Assembly: GCA_023105745.1 (NCBI GenBank)
Contig: JALGQZ010000018.1
Location: 12,165,338-12,229,337 of the forward strand
Length of the DNA stretch: 64,000 bases
From: Austropuccinia psidii
Taxonomy: Eukaryota; Basidiomycota; Pucciniomycetes; Pucciniales; Sphaerophragmiaceae
Direction: 5' to 3'
Position 1 is the stretch's first letter, and each line of letters starts with the position of its first letter. Shown in pieces: positions 25,961 to 38,102 of the stretch. Position numbers and translations under genes: made by a program. The notes under the pieces were generated by a model. The model did no database searches. It saw nothing but the letters and a program-made list of their open reading frames with translations, and was not told where the DNA came from.

Positions 25961-26470
25961 GGCTCCCTTTGATGTCTTTTGTCCCTCTTTTATATGCTCG
26001 CGTCAAGAATAGTAATTCAGGCTTTAAGACTGATATTAACTATGGGTGTATCAGAGTTTTATGTAAAAATGCAGTAATTTTAAGTTCAACAAACATGCAT
26101 AAAACTATTCTTAGTGTACATTTAACATAGGATTTCTCACATTCCCATTGTTTTGGTGTGAAATCGAGAAAAACAAAATATGTCACAATTCCTTTGTGGT
26201 ATTGAATTATTTTCCATATTATCTCTTCATAGAGTCAATTTAAGCTTATTCACTATATAGAGCTACCCTAGGTGAAATTTTGTATAGAATTCAAATCCAG
26301 CCTTAAATTTATGGATTTACTTACTCACAAAAAAGGCCTTCATATTTTTTATAATGAAAAAGTATGTGTTTTGAATATATGCATGATCTATAGGTTATGA
26401 ATAGTTCATAATTCCTTTTATTATTAATTGTGGCCTGTTTGAATATGTAAAATATACCTCAAGGCTCACA

Positions 26471-27341
26471 CCCCAGGCCTTGTGGTTGAGCATTCAATTT
26501 TCAATTCACAGTAGTGGGGGAACAGGGTAACCCTCAGTAATGATGACATCCAAGGGAGGAAAATGAGAGTAGCTATCCAAAAAACATTAAAATATGGGCA
26601 GATTGTCATTTGGAGGATAAAAATGAGGGGAAAAGGACAAATATTGAAATTTAGAAGAAAATAAAACTGGTCTTTGATACTTATGTGCAATTTTATCCCT
26701 CATATCAGGCATGGGAATCTCCTTACTCTTTGGTGTTTGGCCAACATCTTCATACCATTCTAGTTTTTCCAAATATGTTTTTACTGATGTTACTAAGGTA
26801 TTCATTATTTCATAAAGCTGTTTATTATTTTGAATTTCTTCAATGAGGTCACCTCTGACATCAGTTCATTGGTCTTTAGTCATGTAAATGTAATGGGACA
26901 CTGTACTATAGCCACAGATTCCATAACCCTGGACATTGATTTACTTGATGTTTTTTTTGAAGTGAATTTTGGCATGTATTCTGAGCCAAGTACCTAATAA
27001 AAATAATCCAAAAAAATTAATCAATATTTCAATAACCAAAAAATGCTACATTAAAATGAATCAAAAACTCACAAAAATCTTGGAGGATTAATAACTTGTG
27101 TGATAATTTCTTTGGCAATTATCACAGGTTAAGTCAATTGCATTATAAATCTGCAAAGCTGTTTCAGCCTTTTGAGATTTTATTTGTGAGGCTCTTCTGC
27201 TCTTGGCCAATCTTGTGGACATCCTGAGGATGACTCCTGATTGGCCATATTCATTGAAGTCAGTTTCTGATGGTACTGAGTCTTATTAAGTTATTTATTT
27301 AAATAATGAGGCTACTTTCATAATTTGAGAGGAGTAATTGA
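26471..27341. other. Unassigned, possibly transposase relic
   Basis: Minus-strand frames at 26805-26587 (L-E-W-Y-E-D-V-G-Q-T-P-K-S-K) and 26690-26466 are short and broken. They may belong to the MULE-like remnants that follow, but I do not recognise the domain. Confidence 0.35.
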
Positions 27342-27981
27342 CTATAATTTTGAAATTTTTGTGCCAGTGATTTTTGATGGAGGTCTTCCTCTTCTCTTGG
27401 ATTGACCTTCAATTATTTCAAAAATTGAGAAATATCTTTTGCTTCTATACTCCTTAAGGCCTTCCATAGGTATTTTCTCATTGGAGTGGGTCTTATTAAT
27501 ATTATTGGTACACTTGAGCTTTGGGCGCTTAATTAAAAGGTACCTTTCCAGTTGAAACATCTTGAAAAGCTTGCAAAATTGGGGTTATATCTGCTACTTT
27601 TCTTTGAAAAAGGTCCTCCCCAATGTGTTCAAATATTTCTTTCTCTTTAAAAGCTTTGATCATCTCCTTGAAAGCCATTCTGAGAAGAATATTACAAAGA
27701 AAATCTGAAAATGTGAAAAAATCTAAGGAATTGCAGATGAAAAGTCCTGACGGGTATATTTGAGTTCCTCTGAGAATAGAATCCTGATAAATTGATCCTT
27801 TTGTGCTTGGAAATTTCCTGTTGGGTCTTGTTCTTACAAGGTATCCCTTGATATTTACTTCATTGGTTGGTCCATTTTTCATTTGAGGGAAATTTTGTTT
27901 TGAAATTTCCAAAGGCCATGCAAAGTTGAAAGTAAGACACCTTGCCTTTGAGAGCACAGATGTAAGGAGGGAAATTGTCAA
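27342..27981 (-). pseudogene. Unrecognised protein remnant with AT-hook, possibly MULE C-terminus
   Basis: Two minus-strand frames that overlap: 27981-27529 (150 residues; charged helix near its end, M-A-F-K-E-M-I-K-A-F-K-E-K-E) and 27560-27342 (72 residues), which contains R-R-G-R-P-P-S-K, an AT-hook-type R-G-R-P core. They lie downstream, on the same strand, of the MULE-like DNA-binding remnants at 29.0-30.1 kb. Some MULE/FAR1-related transposases of fungi have basic C-terminal tails. The link is positional; the family is not proven and no catalytic motif is visible. Confidence 0.4.
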
Positions 27982-28859
27982 AATTCAAGGCCATTTATTT
28001 GAATATTCTGTTGATAATTTCAATAAATTTTTTCTCAAAAGCATTTTGGAGGGCTCTAATAGCCTCCAGGAGAGTACAAGTGAAGTTTTGGATCCAAAGT
28101 TTAATAATGGCATGGGAATATTCAATTCTTCAGGTGGAACCCACACACAGGTTAAAATAGTAGTTGGTCCAGGAAGGAATTTTAGAATCCTTGAGAGGAA
28201 GCCAGGCTTTTTCCAAATATTGAAATTTTTAAGAATTTTTGACTTTATTTTGAATTTTATTCCAGTTTTATTTGGAATATTTTTCTTTTAATGAGTACCT
28301 AACCTGACAAATAAATCCCAAGTTAATTAATAACTAGGTTAATTTAAATTAAAGTTAGAATTGAGGCTGAGTTACTTGATTCCTTTGCCCCATAAAACTT
28401 TCAAAATAAGTCCCATGGCCAGTTTTGTTCATGAATTGGGAAGATAAATATTAATTTATGTTTCAATTGCATGACATGATGACTTTTGAGTCTGGAAGCA
28501 TTTCTTAAGATAATTATTCCAGGCCCAATTTTTATAAATAAAAAAGACTTGAGGGGGGACAATATTGGTATTGCTGAGGATTCTTTTGTATGTATTGATT
28601 CAATGCCCAAATTTAGGAGTGTTCAGCTTCATATTTAATAAAACAACAAGCCCCATAAATTGTCTTATTTGTTGATCTGAATCAAAAAATAAGAAAAGTG
28701 GCATTATTTACTTATTTGTTTTATAGGTACAATTCATAATAATCACATGCAAAAATTCTTGAAGAAGTTTTCTGGAAAGGGGTTAGTGAGAAGAATGGGG
28801 TAATGTGTCCCTCTTTATCCCTTTCAGAGGACCTCACAAAACATTCTCCTTTGAGGTTT
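27982..28859. other. Decayed interval within MULE-like remnants
   Basis: Only a 69-codon minus-strand frame (28610-28401) without recognisable motifs. If the flanking pieces are one MULE, this interval would be where the catalytic core lay; no DDE residues could be placed. Confidence 0.35.
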
Positions 28860-29718
28860 TTAATAAGAGCATTAATGGGCCTTCTGCCTTGCAGTTTCTC
28901 TTTCTTTATTTTCTTGACTTGGTTCTAAATGTCTTGAATGATTACAGGCCTGTCAGTCTCCCTCCGGTTGCATACTTTGGCCTTAATTTGTCTTGGAATT
29001 AGCAATGATCAAGAAATTTGAGCTATTTGGGGTTTTTCTTGCTCATTGAATTTTCTGAAAGCAGGATGTGCCATTATATTTTCAGTGGCATCATGCCTGT
29101 GTTCAGGATTTTTGACTTTAAAAATCCAAGTGGTACTCTTAGAATATGTTTTGGCATAAAGTCTAAATGAACAGTAAAGCTTTCTTGAATTGACTTTTTT
29201 GGAGGTTTTTTTGTGGGGATTTGGGGTCCCAGACCTGTCACAAACTATTTCAACTTGGTTGTGGGTCATATTGAACCTCAAGGTTGACACAGAATACCCC
29301 TGTGAGCTGGACAAATTATGTACATGCTGCCAAAGAAGCTCCAGGGTCTGAAATCCACCTTCAGAGGGGGGTTGAAGAACTATATAGTGAAAAATATGTA
29401 TAGATTGTACAAAAGGCAATTTTGGGGGTTTGTAATGAGGAAAGAACATTTTGAAATGTGAAGAAGGGATAAAAGGTGGGCAAAGTCAAAAAAAGTGGGA
29501 AAAGGTGAAATGAAGATGTTTAAATCTAAGAATAAAAGGAGAGGGAAAGTAAAAAGGAAACTTTAGGGGTTTGGAAGAAGAGATTTTTGGAGGAAAATTC
29601 AGTCTTTGGGGAAAAAGAAAATTGTGGAAATCTTTGAAAAATTTGGTTTGTAATTCTGTTTTTAAACAAAATTGGGGGGATGATGTGAATTGTTTGAGTG
29701 TTTGGTCCTTTTTTGGGG
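28860..29718 (-). pseudogene. MULE-like transposase N-terminal DNA-binding region, copy 1
   Basis: The minus-strand frame 29449-29009 (146 residues) contains a WRKY-GCM1/FAR1-type zinc-finger pattern: Cys in I-V-C-D-R, Cys in K-L-Y-C-S-F-R-L-Y-A, and the H-x-H of N-P-E-H-R-H-D. It is followed by M-A-H-P-A-F-R-K-F, a typical post-finger segment of fungal MULE transposases. In that family this region binds the transposon ends. The frame stops soon after, and no DDE core is readable further along. The whole block has a second, diverged copy next to it (29719-30600). Confidence 0.65.
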
Positions 29719-30600
29719 GGGTCCAATGGGCCTTCTGCCTTGAATCTTTTCTTTCTTGAATCTCTTGACTTTTTTGTATATATTTCAAAGTATGACAGGC
29801 TCTCTGTTTCACATTAAAATTTTCAAAAGCTGTATTTTCCATTATACTTTCAGTGGCCTCATGACTATGTTAAGCATTTTTGATTTTAACAGTCCAAGTG
29901 GTACTCTGGGCATTTTTTCTTGCAGAAAGTCTAAAAAGACAGTCTAATTTTCTTGAAGTGACTATTTTGGAGGAGGGCTTGTGGGAATTCGGGGTCCCAT
30001 ACCTATCACAAAGTGTTTCCATTATATTATCAGTCATATTAGACCTCAATGGGGACATAGCATACCCCTGTTCCCTGGAAACATTGCCAAAATTCTTCCA
30101 AAGAGGTGCAATAGTCTGAAATTAAGCTTTGGGGGGGTTGCAGAAATTTTAATGGAAAAATTTGGGGAAATATCTAAGAAAAAATCAAAAAGGGGGGAAT
30201 TAGAGGTTTATGGAATGAGGAAAGAGCCTTTCAAAATTTGAAAAAAGGATATAAAAGCTACAAAAAGTGGAACAGGATGGGTGAAATTTATCTGTAATTT
30301 AAGGGGGGATGGAAAAAATAGACTTTTGGTTATTGGTGAAGCAAAAAGAGGTTAAAAGATTTTTGAGGGAGATTTCTTCTGAGAAATATGGGGTCGTTTG
30401 GGTTCCAAAATAAAGAAAAAAAAGTTTGGAATGGTTCTCTTGAAAAAAAGCTTGTTTGGGGGTGGGATATATTTGGGAATGTTTGTTTGTTTTCTTTCTG
30501 GGTGGGAATGTGGAACCAAATTAGAAAAAAAGGGTCTGGGGGTTTGTTTTTGGAAAAAACTCTATTTTGGGGAGTTTTGGAAGGTTTTGGCCTAATACAG
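29719..30600 (-). pseudogene. MULE-like DNA-binding region, tandem copy 2
   Basis: The frame 30058-29870 repeats the finger pattern of copy 1 (L-C-D-R-Y-G-T-P-N-S-H-K, then K-L-D-C-L-F-R-L-S-A and S-T-T-W-T-V-K-I-K-N), is cut by a TAA, and resumes with H-S-H. The DNA around it also matches copy 1: 'gggccttctgccttg' near 28880 and 29727, and 'cctcaaggttgacacagaatacccctg' near 29275 against 30045. This is therefore a DNA-level tandem duplication with a period of roughly 0.8 kb, not two independent insertions. The sense strand is minus; plus-strand Gly/Phe-rich frames at 30388-30645 are shadows. Confidence 0.65.
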
Positions 30601-31641
30601 GTTTTTTTAATTTTTCAATTGAAAATGGTCACAAGGCATTTATGACATGCTTTTAATAATTTATGGCTAAAACATACAAGAGCTTAGATACTTTTACAGC
30701 TTTTCTTACATGATTTTATCAGCACAATAAAAAAATCATTTAAAATGATAAATGAATTCTTAAAGGAGAAAAGAAGTCCAAAAAACAAACATGTTTAAAT
30801 TGAAAAGTTTATTTTCAATTTCAATTTCACTGCACAAGCCTGCATCTAGAACTAGAGGCAGGTGATGACTTGGTTACATCTTTTGTGATAATTCTTGAAT
30901 TAAATTCCAATTTTATCATCATCCTACACATATTTTGGAATAAAAACCCACTTGAAATGAATATTTTTACCCCCAACACTTTTGAGGATGTTTGCAATAT
31001 TGAAAAACAATAAACCAACCAAATTAATTTTTTATTGAAATATAATTTTTTTAAGAAAAAACTTTGATTTTTTATGCATAAGTATGAGTTTTTTCCAACT
31101 CTCTTGTTTCAAAAATTCAAAAAAAAATTGAATGAAAATTTAATCTTGTAAAGAAAACAATTCTTCATTTGAATTTTTCATTCTAATCATCAATTTTGAA
31201 ACTTTTTGATTCTAATATTCGGAGTTTGACTTGATTAAATAGAAGAAAATCAAAATAAAAAATTTTTGTAAAGATTTTCAAAACAAGAAAAGTCACTTTT
31301 CATTGTATATGAGCCAAAATCTGAGTCATTGCAAACAAAAATGTTTATTTCAAAGCACTGTCATAAGCAGAATCATTGGCTAGCTTATTACTCATAAAAC
31401 TAACCCTTTTTTTAACCAATTGTTAAATTGAAATGTTTTTCTTCAGATGTGTAAGGAACCCCTTCTCATCTTATAGCAAGAATAGATAACAATTGCTAAG
31501 TTATCCCACCAGTCCCCCCAAAGGATATTACAGGATTAAAATTCCCACATTACAAATCAGAAACCATGATTTCAGGGTAGCCTCTTGTTTTTGGAAAAGA
31601 TAGGTTTTGAACCAAAGGTATAAACCATAAAAAATATAATT
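30601..31641. other. Unassigned AT-rich spacer
   Basis: No gene or shared repeat is recognised; simple A/T-rich DNA lying between the MULE-like remnants and the 3' edge of element E's LTR. Confidence 0.45.
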
Positions 31642-33346
31642 TCTAAGGTGTGCATATGAAACTTTTATTGAAAATAAAGCACTTTTCCTGCCCTCAAAAT
31701 TGGTTTCAGGTGAAATTATTGAAAATAGAAATTTTGAGAGTTTTTGAATAAAAAAATGCCAAAATTATTGTTTGTAACTTTGTTTGTATACAAAAATAAT
31801 ATTATAAATAGTTATGATTTTACCAACAATCAAAATTTATCCAAAAATACTCTACAAGAGAAACTTCTTCAAGAGCAATTTCAATTGGAATTTATTAATA
31901 AAAGAACATTTATAAATCAATATCAGAACAGAGTCTTTAAAAGAAATATTCAAGAGAAAAACACCCAAAATTTACCAAAGTGAATTTGGAAACAAAGTGA
32001 CAAAACTAATCATTATGAAAGATTTTTTAACTCACTTTTTGGGTGGTTCAAGGGTAAAAATGATTATAAATAGTTATAACCAACTACTAAAATTGTTTTT
32101 TGATGTGGTTGAAAATTGTAAATTGATTCAAAAATGGTGGTTGAAATAATTCATTGAGTTTCTTAAAAGTTTTTAAATTAATTATAAAATGAAAAGATTC
32201 TAACATGAAGAGGAAAGAGGGTCAAAGAAGAAATTCTTTTATAGCCACCAATTCTCTTTTTCCAGAAGTTGATTTTACTCGCATTGGTTGGCAGAAACAT
32301 ACTGAAAACAGAAAGGATAATCATGGACTCATTTAACCCTTTTTTGGACAAAAGAAGCTCTTGTTTTAGCCATCTTAGTCCCCTAAATCAGCCATTTCTA
32401 TAGTGATATTTGACTTTTAGCCACCAAATCACATCATAATTTGTGGAATAGACATTGAAACCAGTTGAACTGCTTAATTAAGTTTTTTTTAACTTAAGGG
32501 TAGTTTTACCCCCTTGGAAACAGTTACAACTGCCCTTTTGGGTATCAAACCCTCATCATCAATTGAGTCACAGACCCTGTGACTCAATTCCAGGCCAAAA
32601 GTGATGTAAATTTGCATGGATTTTGACATCCCATGCCTTTAAGAAAGGAATTTAGGGTATTCTGGCACCCTTAGAGCCAATATTCCTTTTCCCCAAAAAA
32701 TTAATTTTTCCAATTGATTCATTTTCACAATTCCTAATGATGTACTATACCTAAAAATTAAATTACACAACCGTAGCTCTTAATGGAACATGTGTAGATT
32801 TAAGAAACTTATGTGATAAATGTGCACATTTTCACATTTCAATTGAGAATACTTCCATTCCTTGTGGCTTCTAAGCTACACCCAAAACCTCAATTCTAAC
32901 ACAAAAATTGATTATTTACACCACATGCGGTGTGAATTAAATAAAGTTCTTGGGATTTTCAGAATTTAATACAGAAAATACTAAAAACTTGATTTAAGCT
33001 TATTTGAAGTTTAGTTGCAGAAATTTCACTCAAAGGTCACCCCACCTTATTTTTTGATTAGGAATCCAATGGTAAAATAATATTTATATGTTCATTTATT
33101 TAAAAAACTCTAATATCTTTTATTAAATTTTCTCCAAAAAACATTCTAATTTTCATATCTGTGTTGAAAATTTAATTTTAGTCTTTTTTAAAAATTTATT
33201 AGAATTTCATTCTCAATTTTATTTTTATATTTAAATTTTATATATAATTTTCTTTATATTTAAAAATAAAAGTATTTTTTTAGATTATAACTTACTTTTA
33301 ATTTTTTGTGGTATTTTGAGTATATGAAAGTACCTCTAAAGTTACA
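31642..33346 (-). mobile_element. 3' LTR of element E (family F)
   Basis: About 1705 bp, aligning with the F solo LTR 6710-8507 in opposite orientation. The 5' end on the minus strand reads TGTAACTTTAGAGGTA at 33346; the 3' end is near 31642. The plus-strand frame 31744-31983 within it is not supported as a gene. The LTR is directly preceded (minus strand) by a polypurine tract and then by the chromodomain of E, so it is the 3' LTR of that element. Confidence 0.82.
32561..32589. promoter_or_regulatory. Perfect hairpin with TGAGTCA/TGACTCA in F LTR
   Basis: AATTGAGTCACAG, loop ACC, CTGTGACTCAATT: 13 of 13 paired. The arms contain two opposed copies of the Gcn4/AP-1 core. It is the counterpart of 7541-7569. 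Confidence 0.55.
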
Positions 33347-33366
33347 AGCACTTCCCCTAAAAAAAT
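33347..33366 (-). other. Polypurine tract of element E
   Basis: On the minus strand a T run followed by AGGGGAAGTGCT abuts the LTR start at 33346. Confidence 0.6.
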
Positions 33367-33706
33367 ATTAATTTCCAAGAGTGCTATTTCTAGTGTTTCT
33401 GAACCTTCTGAGAATCTTGGTAGCCTCATTTATGTTTTCTTCTGCTAACCATTCATCTTCAAAAGTTGGTTCACTTTATCTGACAAGATATTCCATCAGT
33501 TTTCTTTCTTTGAGAAATTTGGTCATTTTCTTGAAACCATATGTTTCAGCTGGAGGTATATGCTAGGAAACCTGTTTACTTGAAGGGAATATTTAAGGAT
33601 CACCTGCATTTTAAGCCTTTATCAATCTTACTGAAAATATTGGATGCTTGTTGCTAAGCTCTTCAGAAATTTTTACTTCAATAGAGTTTTCTCCATGAAG
33701 GGCTTT
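33367..33706 (-). pseudogene. Element E chromodomain (3' end of pol)
   Basis: The minus strand (about 33566 down to 33381) reads K-L-M-E-Y-L-V-R, a stop, then S-E-P-x-x-E-D-E-W-L-A-E-E-N-I-N-E-A-T and K-I-L-R-R-F-R-N. This is the chromodomain signature (Y-L-V-R/K-W ... E-W-x-x-E-x-N-I), with the residues after Y-L-V-R lost to a stop. Chromodomains at the integrase C-terminus define chromoviruses. It is separated from E's integrase (43959-44913) by the insertion of element D. Confidence 0.8.
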
Positions 33707-35611
33707 TGTGAGCCTTGAGGTATATTTTACATACTCAAATAGGCCACAATCAATATGAAAATAAATTCTGAACTATTGATAACCAATAAGTCACACATAT
33801 ATCCAAAATTCATCTTTCTGATTTGAGAGAAGATGAATAACCTTTTTGTGAGTAAATAAATCCATGGATTTAAGGCCAAATTTGGATTCTACAAAGAAAT
33901 TCACCTAGGTTAACTCCATAGGGTGAATAATCTTGAATTAGCTCTATGAGGTGGTAATATGTAAAATACTTCAATACCACATCATCAATACCACATAAAG
34001 GAATTGTGAAAAATTTTGTTTTTCTAAATTTCATGCCAAAATAATGGGAATGTGAGAAATCCCGTGTTACATATACACTAAGATTAGTGTTACGCATATT
34101 TGTGCAACTTAAAATTATGGTATTCTTACATAAAGGTTTGGTCAACCCATAGTGAATATCAGTCTTGAAGCCTGAATTACTATTTTTGACATGAAAATAG
34201 CTAAGGGGGACAAAAGACATCAAAGAGAGCCAGGGTACCCAACTTCTGAGGCCTCTGAGGCGTGGATAGCTCTAAATATTGGATCCATTGCTGGTAATGG
34301 CCTAATTAAAATACCAAAACCTTTTGAGAACTTGGTTACCAAGTTAAAATCTCATTAAATAATAAGAAAATTGCAAATAAGCTGCTATTTTGACATGACA
34401 AGGAGGTAAAGAGAAACTTAGACTCCTGTAACCATTTCAATTATAAATGGCTTTCCATGGATAAACCTTGAAAATCAATTAAAAAACTTCCTTGGGCTAG
34501 TATTCATTGTGTTACCTCATAGCAACCTGCTATAATGTGCTATTTGATATTCTACATAGAAATGAGGTGAAAAATTCATAAATTCATTGCAAATACAATT
34601 CTTGATGAATCTTTCTGAAGCTTTAAATAACAATGGATAATATTATCATCCATAAAAAACCAAAAAGATTTAAAGTTTCATAAGTAAAATATAAAAATTT
34701 AACTTACAGTCCATTTTTGATGATTCCATGTGAAACACTGAGTATTCCAAAATTCACAGAAAATACAACTTGTAATTAATTTTTCAATAACATTGATAAA
34801 TTATAAAATTTAATTTTCCTTTTGGTATAAAATATTATTTATATTTGTTACTCCCTTTGTTCTCAACTATAAATTGGTTGGTAGTCACATAAAAGACTTA
34901 ATTAAGTAATTATGATAATCTTATATGACAAAAGATGATGCAATCAATAATCCAAAACGTTTTATTGCTTTCTCACTCACTTTTTTTTCAGTTTGCTCCA
35001 TTGCATTCCTCTGTGAGCTGTTTTTGACTTAAAAGAGGCCTCCTCTTGCTGTTTGTTCAAATCATCTTAATATCCAATTCATACCTTTATTACCAAAAAT
35101 TGAGTATTAGTTGAAACTTTTCTTAAGAATTTCAATAATTAATAATCAATCAGAAATACATGAAGTCATAAAAAGAAACAATAATTTGTTGTAATACTGC
35201 TATAAATCAATTTTTGATCCTTTAAATCCACAACTTATCCATCAAATCTCTCTACGAACTCTTTCCAAGGTTAATTGGACTATTAGGGAGTTATTTTAAG
35301 TAATTCTTGAAGTTTTTCTCTTGTTTTAATTTTCTTCAATAATTATAATTATGATTATTCATTTCAAAGATAATTAACTATTGAAATAATTTTATTCTTT
35401 TAATAAAGAAGTTTTATTATTAAATACTTCTTGTAGACAATTACTTCTTACTGTTAAAATCACCAGTAGTGTATAACAAGTAAAAGAAATAATTAATTTA
35501 TTATTTATTAAATTGTGGTTATAATAAAACTTCTATTATATTTCATAGAAACAGTCATAGTACTGTTGATTAATAGTAGTATTATAAACAGTTTCATAGA
35601 CACATCTTACA
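33707..35611 (+). mobile_element. 5' LTR of element D
   Basis: TG...CA bounded, aligned through its length with 42027-43958 (for example 'acaaaagacatcaaagag' near 34210 and 42517, and 'catagacacatcttaca' at the end). Confidence 0.9.
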
Positions 35612-36194
35612 TTTGGGGGCCTGGCCATGTTTTTTTAACCTTTTAACCTTAATTAATATATTTTTAAGCTCTAAAATACATCAATTTAATAATTTGTTTC
35701 TTTCAATTCCAAGTTAAAATAATGTTCATTTTTGAAATTGTCTTTAAAATATTTTTCATTGAGGAATTTAGTTGAATTTTATATTGTTTTACACATGGAT
35801 TTTTCACATCCAAAAACTTATAAAATTATTCTTTGAGTCACTCTGAATCAATTTTGATTCAAAATATTGACTTTTTAACCCTTTCCTCTTTGAAAATATT
35901 AATATTTTTCAATATATAAAGAAATAAAAATTATAAACAATCTTAAAAATATTTTCAAAGTATAAAAAACCATTTTTCTCTAGTTTCTTTAATCAAGTAT
36001 TTTGAAGCTAGTAATAAGCTCAGTAAGAGATATATTACTGGTCTAGAATATGAAGAGATTATTTAAGTGAGAATTGCTAAAGGAGGCACTCTATTAAAAG
36101 GAGAAATATCCAAACAACCACCAAAATGTGTGTGTTTTTTGTCTTTATTCTTTATTTTCTCTTAAATTGACATGAAAATGGTGCATACCAGAGA
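35612..36194 (+). other. Element D 5' leader
   Basis: Non-coding. The bases right after the LTR (TTTGGGGGCCTGGCC) occupy the primer-binding position. Unlike element A, I find no complementary site in the D LTR, so priming may be by a tRNA I cannot identify. Confidence 0.5.
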
Positions 36195-38102
36195 TGGAAG
36201 CTGCTACTCATTACAAGCATATGGATGTTGAGAAGGAAGAGGAAATACCAGGTTCAGATCTGTTAAGTCTTCCTCAAGAAAGACATCTCTTGAGGATGCC
36301 AGAGTTTCCACCCATTCCCCAAGATCTGTACCTACAAACTTTGACATTAACTCTGAGCCTGAACTGATCCAAAGTAATGTTTTAGGAGATGAACCATTCC
36401 CAAGTAGCAGCAATAGAAATATATCAGTCTAGTACATAAACTGCTACAGAGAAGCCAAGTAAGAGGAGTGGGAAATATTCCCAAGCCTTTGGAAGGGGCC
36501 TATGAACTCCTACTTACACATCAAGAGCTTTCTGGGTGATGAGAAGACCATAGAACTCTTACAAGGATGGAGTCCATTTTCTCTCAAAGACAAGTTTGAA
36601 AAGATAAATAATTGGCTTAAGAACCAAAGTCTTTTATCAATAGACCAGAAGAAAAAGTTTTAAATGACCACAGCTTTGGAGAAAGAAGACCCAGTGGTGT
36701 CAACCAGCTCCAGAAGTGTCCAAAGACAAGCCCAAAGTACCTAAGAAGAAGCATAGAGGTCCGAAGAACAATCAAGGCAAGGTCAAAGGAAAAGCTAATT
36801 GGAACACACCCTACCCACAAGGGTACAGGATCCCCATATCAGACCCTTCAGCTGTGGAAGGTGTATTCAATATTGCCAGACCTCTCATGGAATTCACAAC
36901 CAAGGAGCATGGAAGGATGAACAGGACTTTTCCACACAAATAATGGATGAAATAAAACATATTAAATCCAGTATTGATGTACAACTTGGTACCCTCAATA
37001 GAAAATTAAGTAAATTAACATCAGATATCAATGACTTAAAAAAGAATGACAGAGCGTTTACTAAATGGTATAAAGTTACAAATGCCAGACTTGAGTCAAT
37101 TTCCAACACATGTGACAGAATTGAGAGTAAATTTCAAGTAAAAATTGATGAATTGGAATATCTTCCAATTACTAAGATTAATTACCAATTTATAATTTTG
37201 AAAGATCATTTCCTATTAATAGTTGATAATACCAATCTTTTTGCCACACATTTGGCAAGAAGTGACAGTGAAAGGCAGAAATTAAAAAATGAAATAATTG
37301 CACATGTAGAACAACAAATTCATAAGAATTGTGAACCAAATTCACATATTCTCAGAAATTCTACACCTTTTATTGAAGGAAAACCTTCTGTGAAAGAAAT
37401 TTTGACCCCTTTTCTAGGAGAAATTGTAATCTCTGCAAAAGATATTTCCAAATTAGAAGAATAGGCAACATTCTCTGGTAAAGATAAATATAACCATATT
37501 GAGCTCATTAGAACAATTTATATGTTGCAAGAGGATTTTCATTTACCTGATGAAATGATAGTGAGTGAATTGCACTCCTTGCTTACCAAAGCTGAAAATA
37601 AATGGTATTACAACATGAGACAAGAACATGGAAAACATGATTGGTCTTGGTGGAAAGCTGAAATAATCACCAAATGGTCCAACAATTCCTGGAGGTTTAA
37701 AATGGAAAATCTTTTTAAAGTGTGATTGTTAACTCAGAGAAGGATAAACCACTTAGTTGGTTCCTCAAACAGAAAGACATATTATATGCTTTACACCCAG
37801 ATATGTCTGACTCAATGATTTATATAAAAATATTAAGAAAATGTGGAGGAGAACTAGAACATTCCATCAAGTGCAGATGCGTATAGCCCTGTTTAACAGA
37901 GGACTATATTAGTGCAATGGAAGATATCATTACTAGGATAAGAATTGGTCCAACCTTGACTAGAAACCCTATGGAGTCCAAAATGCTCCCAAAGATTTCC
38001 AGAGAGGATAAAAGACCTGAAATACCTGTCTTAAAGTGTCATAAATGTGGAAGCACCTCACATTTAGCCAACCATTTCACAAAAAATACTAAGATAAATT
38101 AA
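36195..38102 (+). pseudogene. Element D gag
   Basis: The N-terminal ATG near 36195 opens an acidic stretch. 36799-37464 is the longest open piece (221 residues), with a predicted coiled-coil (heptad-like I-K-S-S-I-D ... L-N-R-K-L-S-K-L) and ending S-V-K-E-I-L-T-P-F-L-G-E. 37522-37725 carries the capsid-like K-W-Y-Y-N-M-R-Q segment and W-S-W-W-K. 37917-38102 ends with a zinc knuckle C-x2-C-x4-H in which the last Cys is replaced by Phe. Stops separate the pieces. Gag would form the particle. Confidence 0.82.

Larger units (their letters stand above)
22380..26470 (-). mobile_element. LTR H, D family, split by a G solo LTR
   Basis: The parts 22380-23799 and 25961-26470 (about 1.93 kb in total) align with the 1.9-kb LTRs of element D in reverse orientation. 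The 5' end reads TGTGAGCCTTGAGGTAT on the minus strand (26470 down) and the 3' end carries the diverged '...TATACACATCTTGAA'. The halves rejoin exactly at GGCTC. No target duplication or internal element could be seen at the outer edges, so it may be solo or part of a truncated element. Confidence 0.82.

Noticed and set aside
25491..26130. Two plus-strand frames of 62 and 70 codons
   Set aside because: They span the G solo LTR and its junction with LTR H; opposite to the LTR sense and not conserved as protein.
30388..30645. Gly/Phe/Trp-rich plus-strand frame
   Set aside because: It is opposite the MULE-like minus-strand remnant and reflects purine-rich base composition.
33381..33566. Plus-strand 61-codon frame
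   Set aside because: The minus strand of the same DNA reads as a chromodomain; the plus frame is its shadow.
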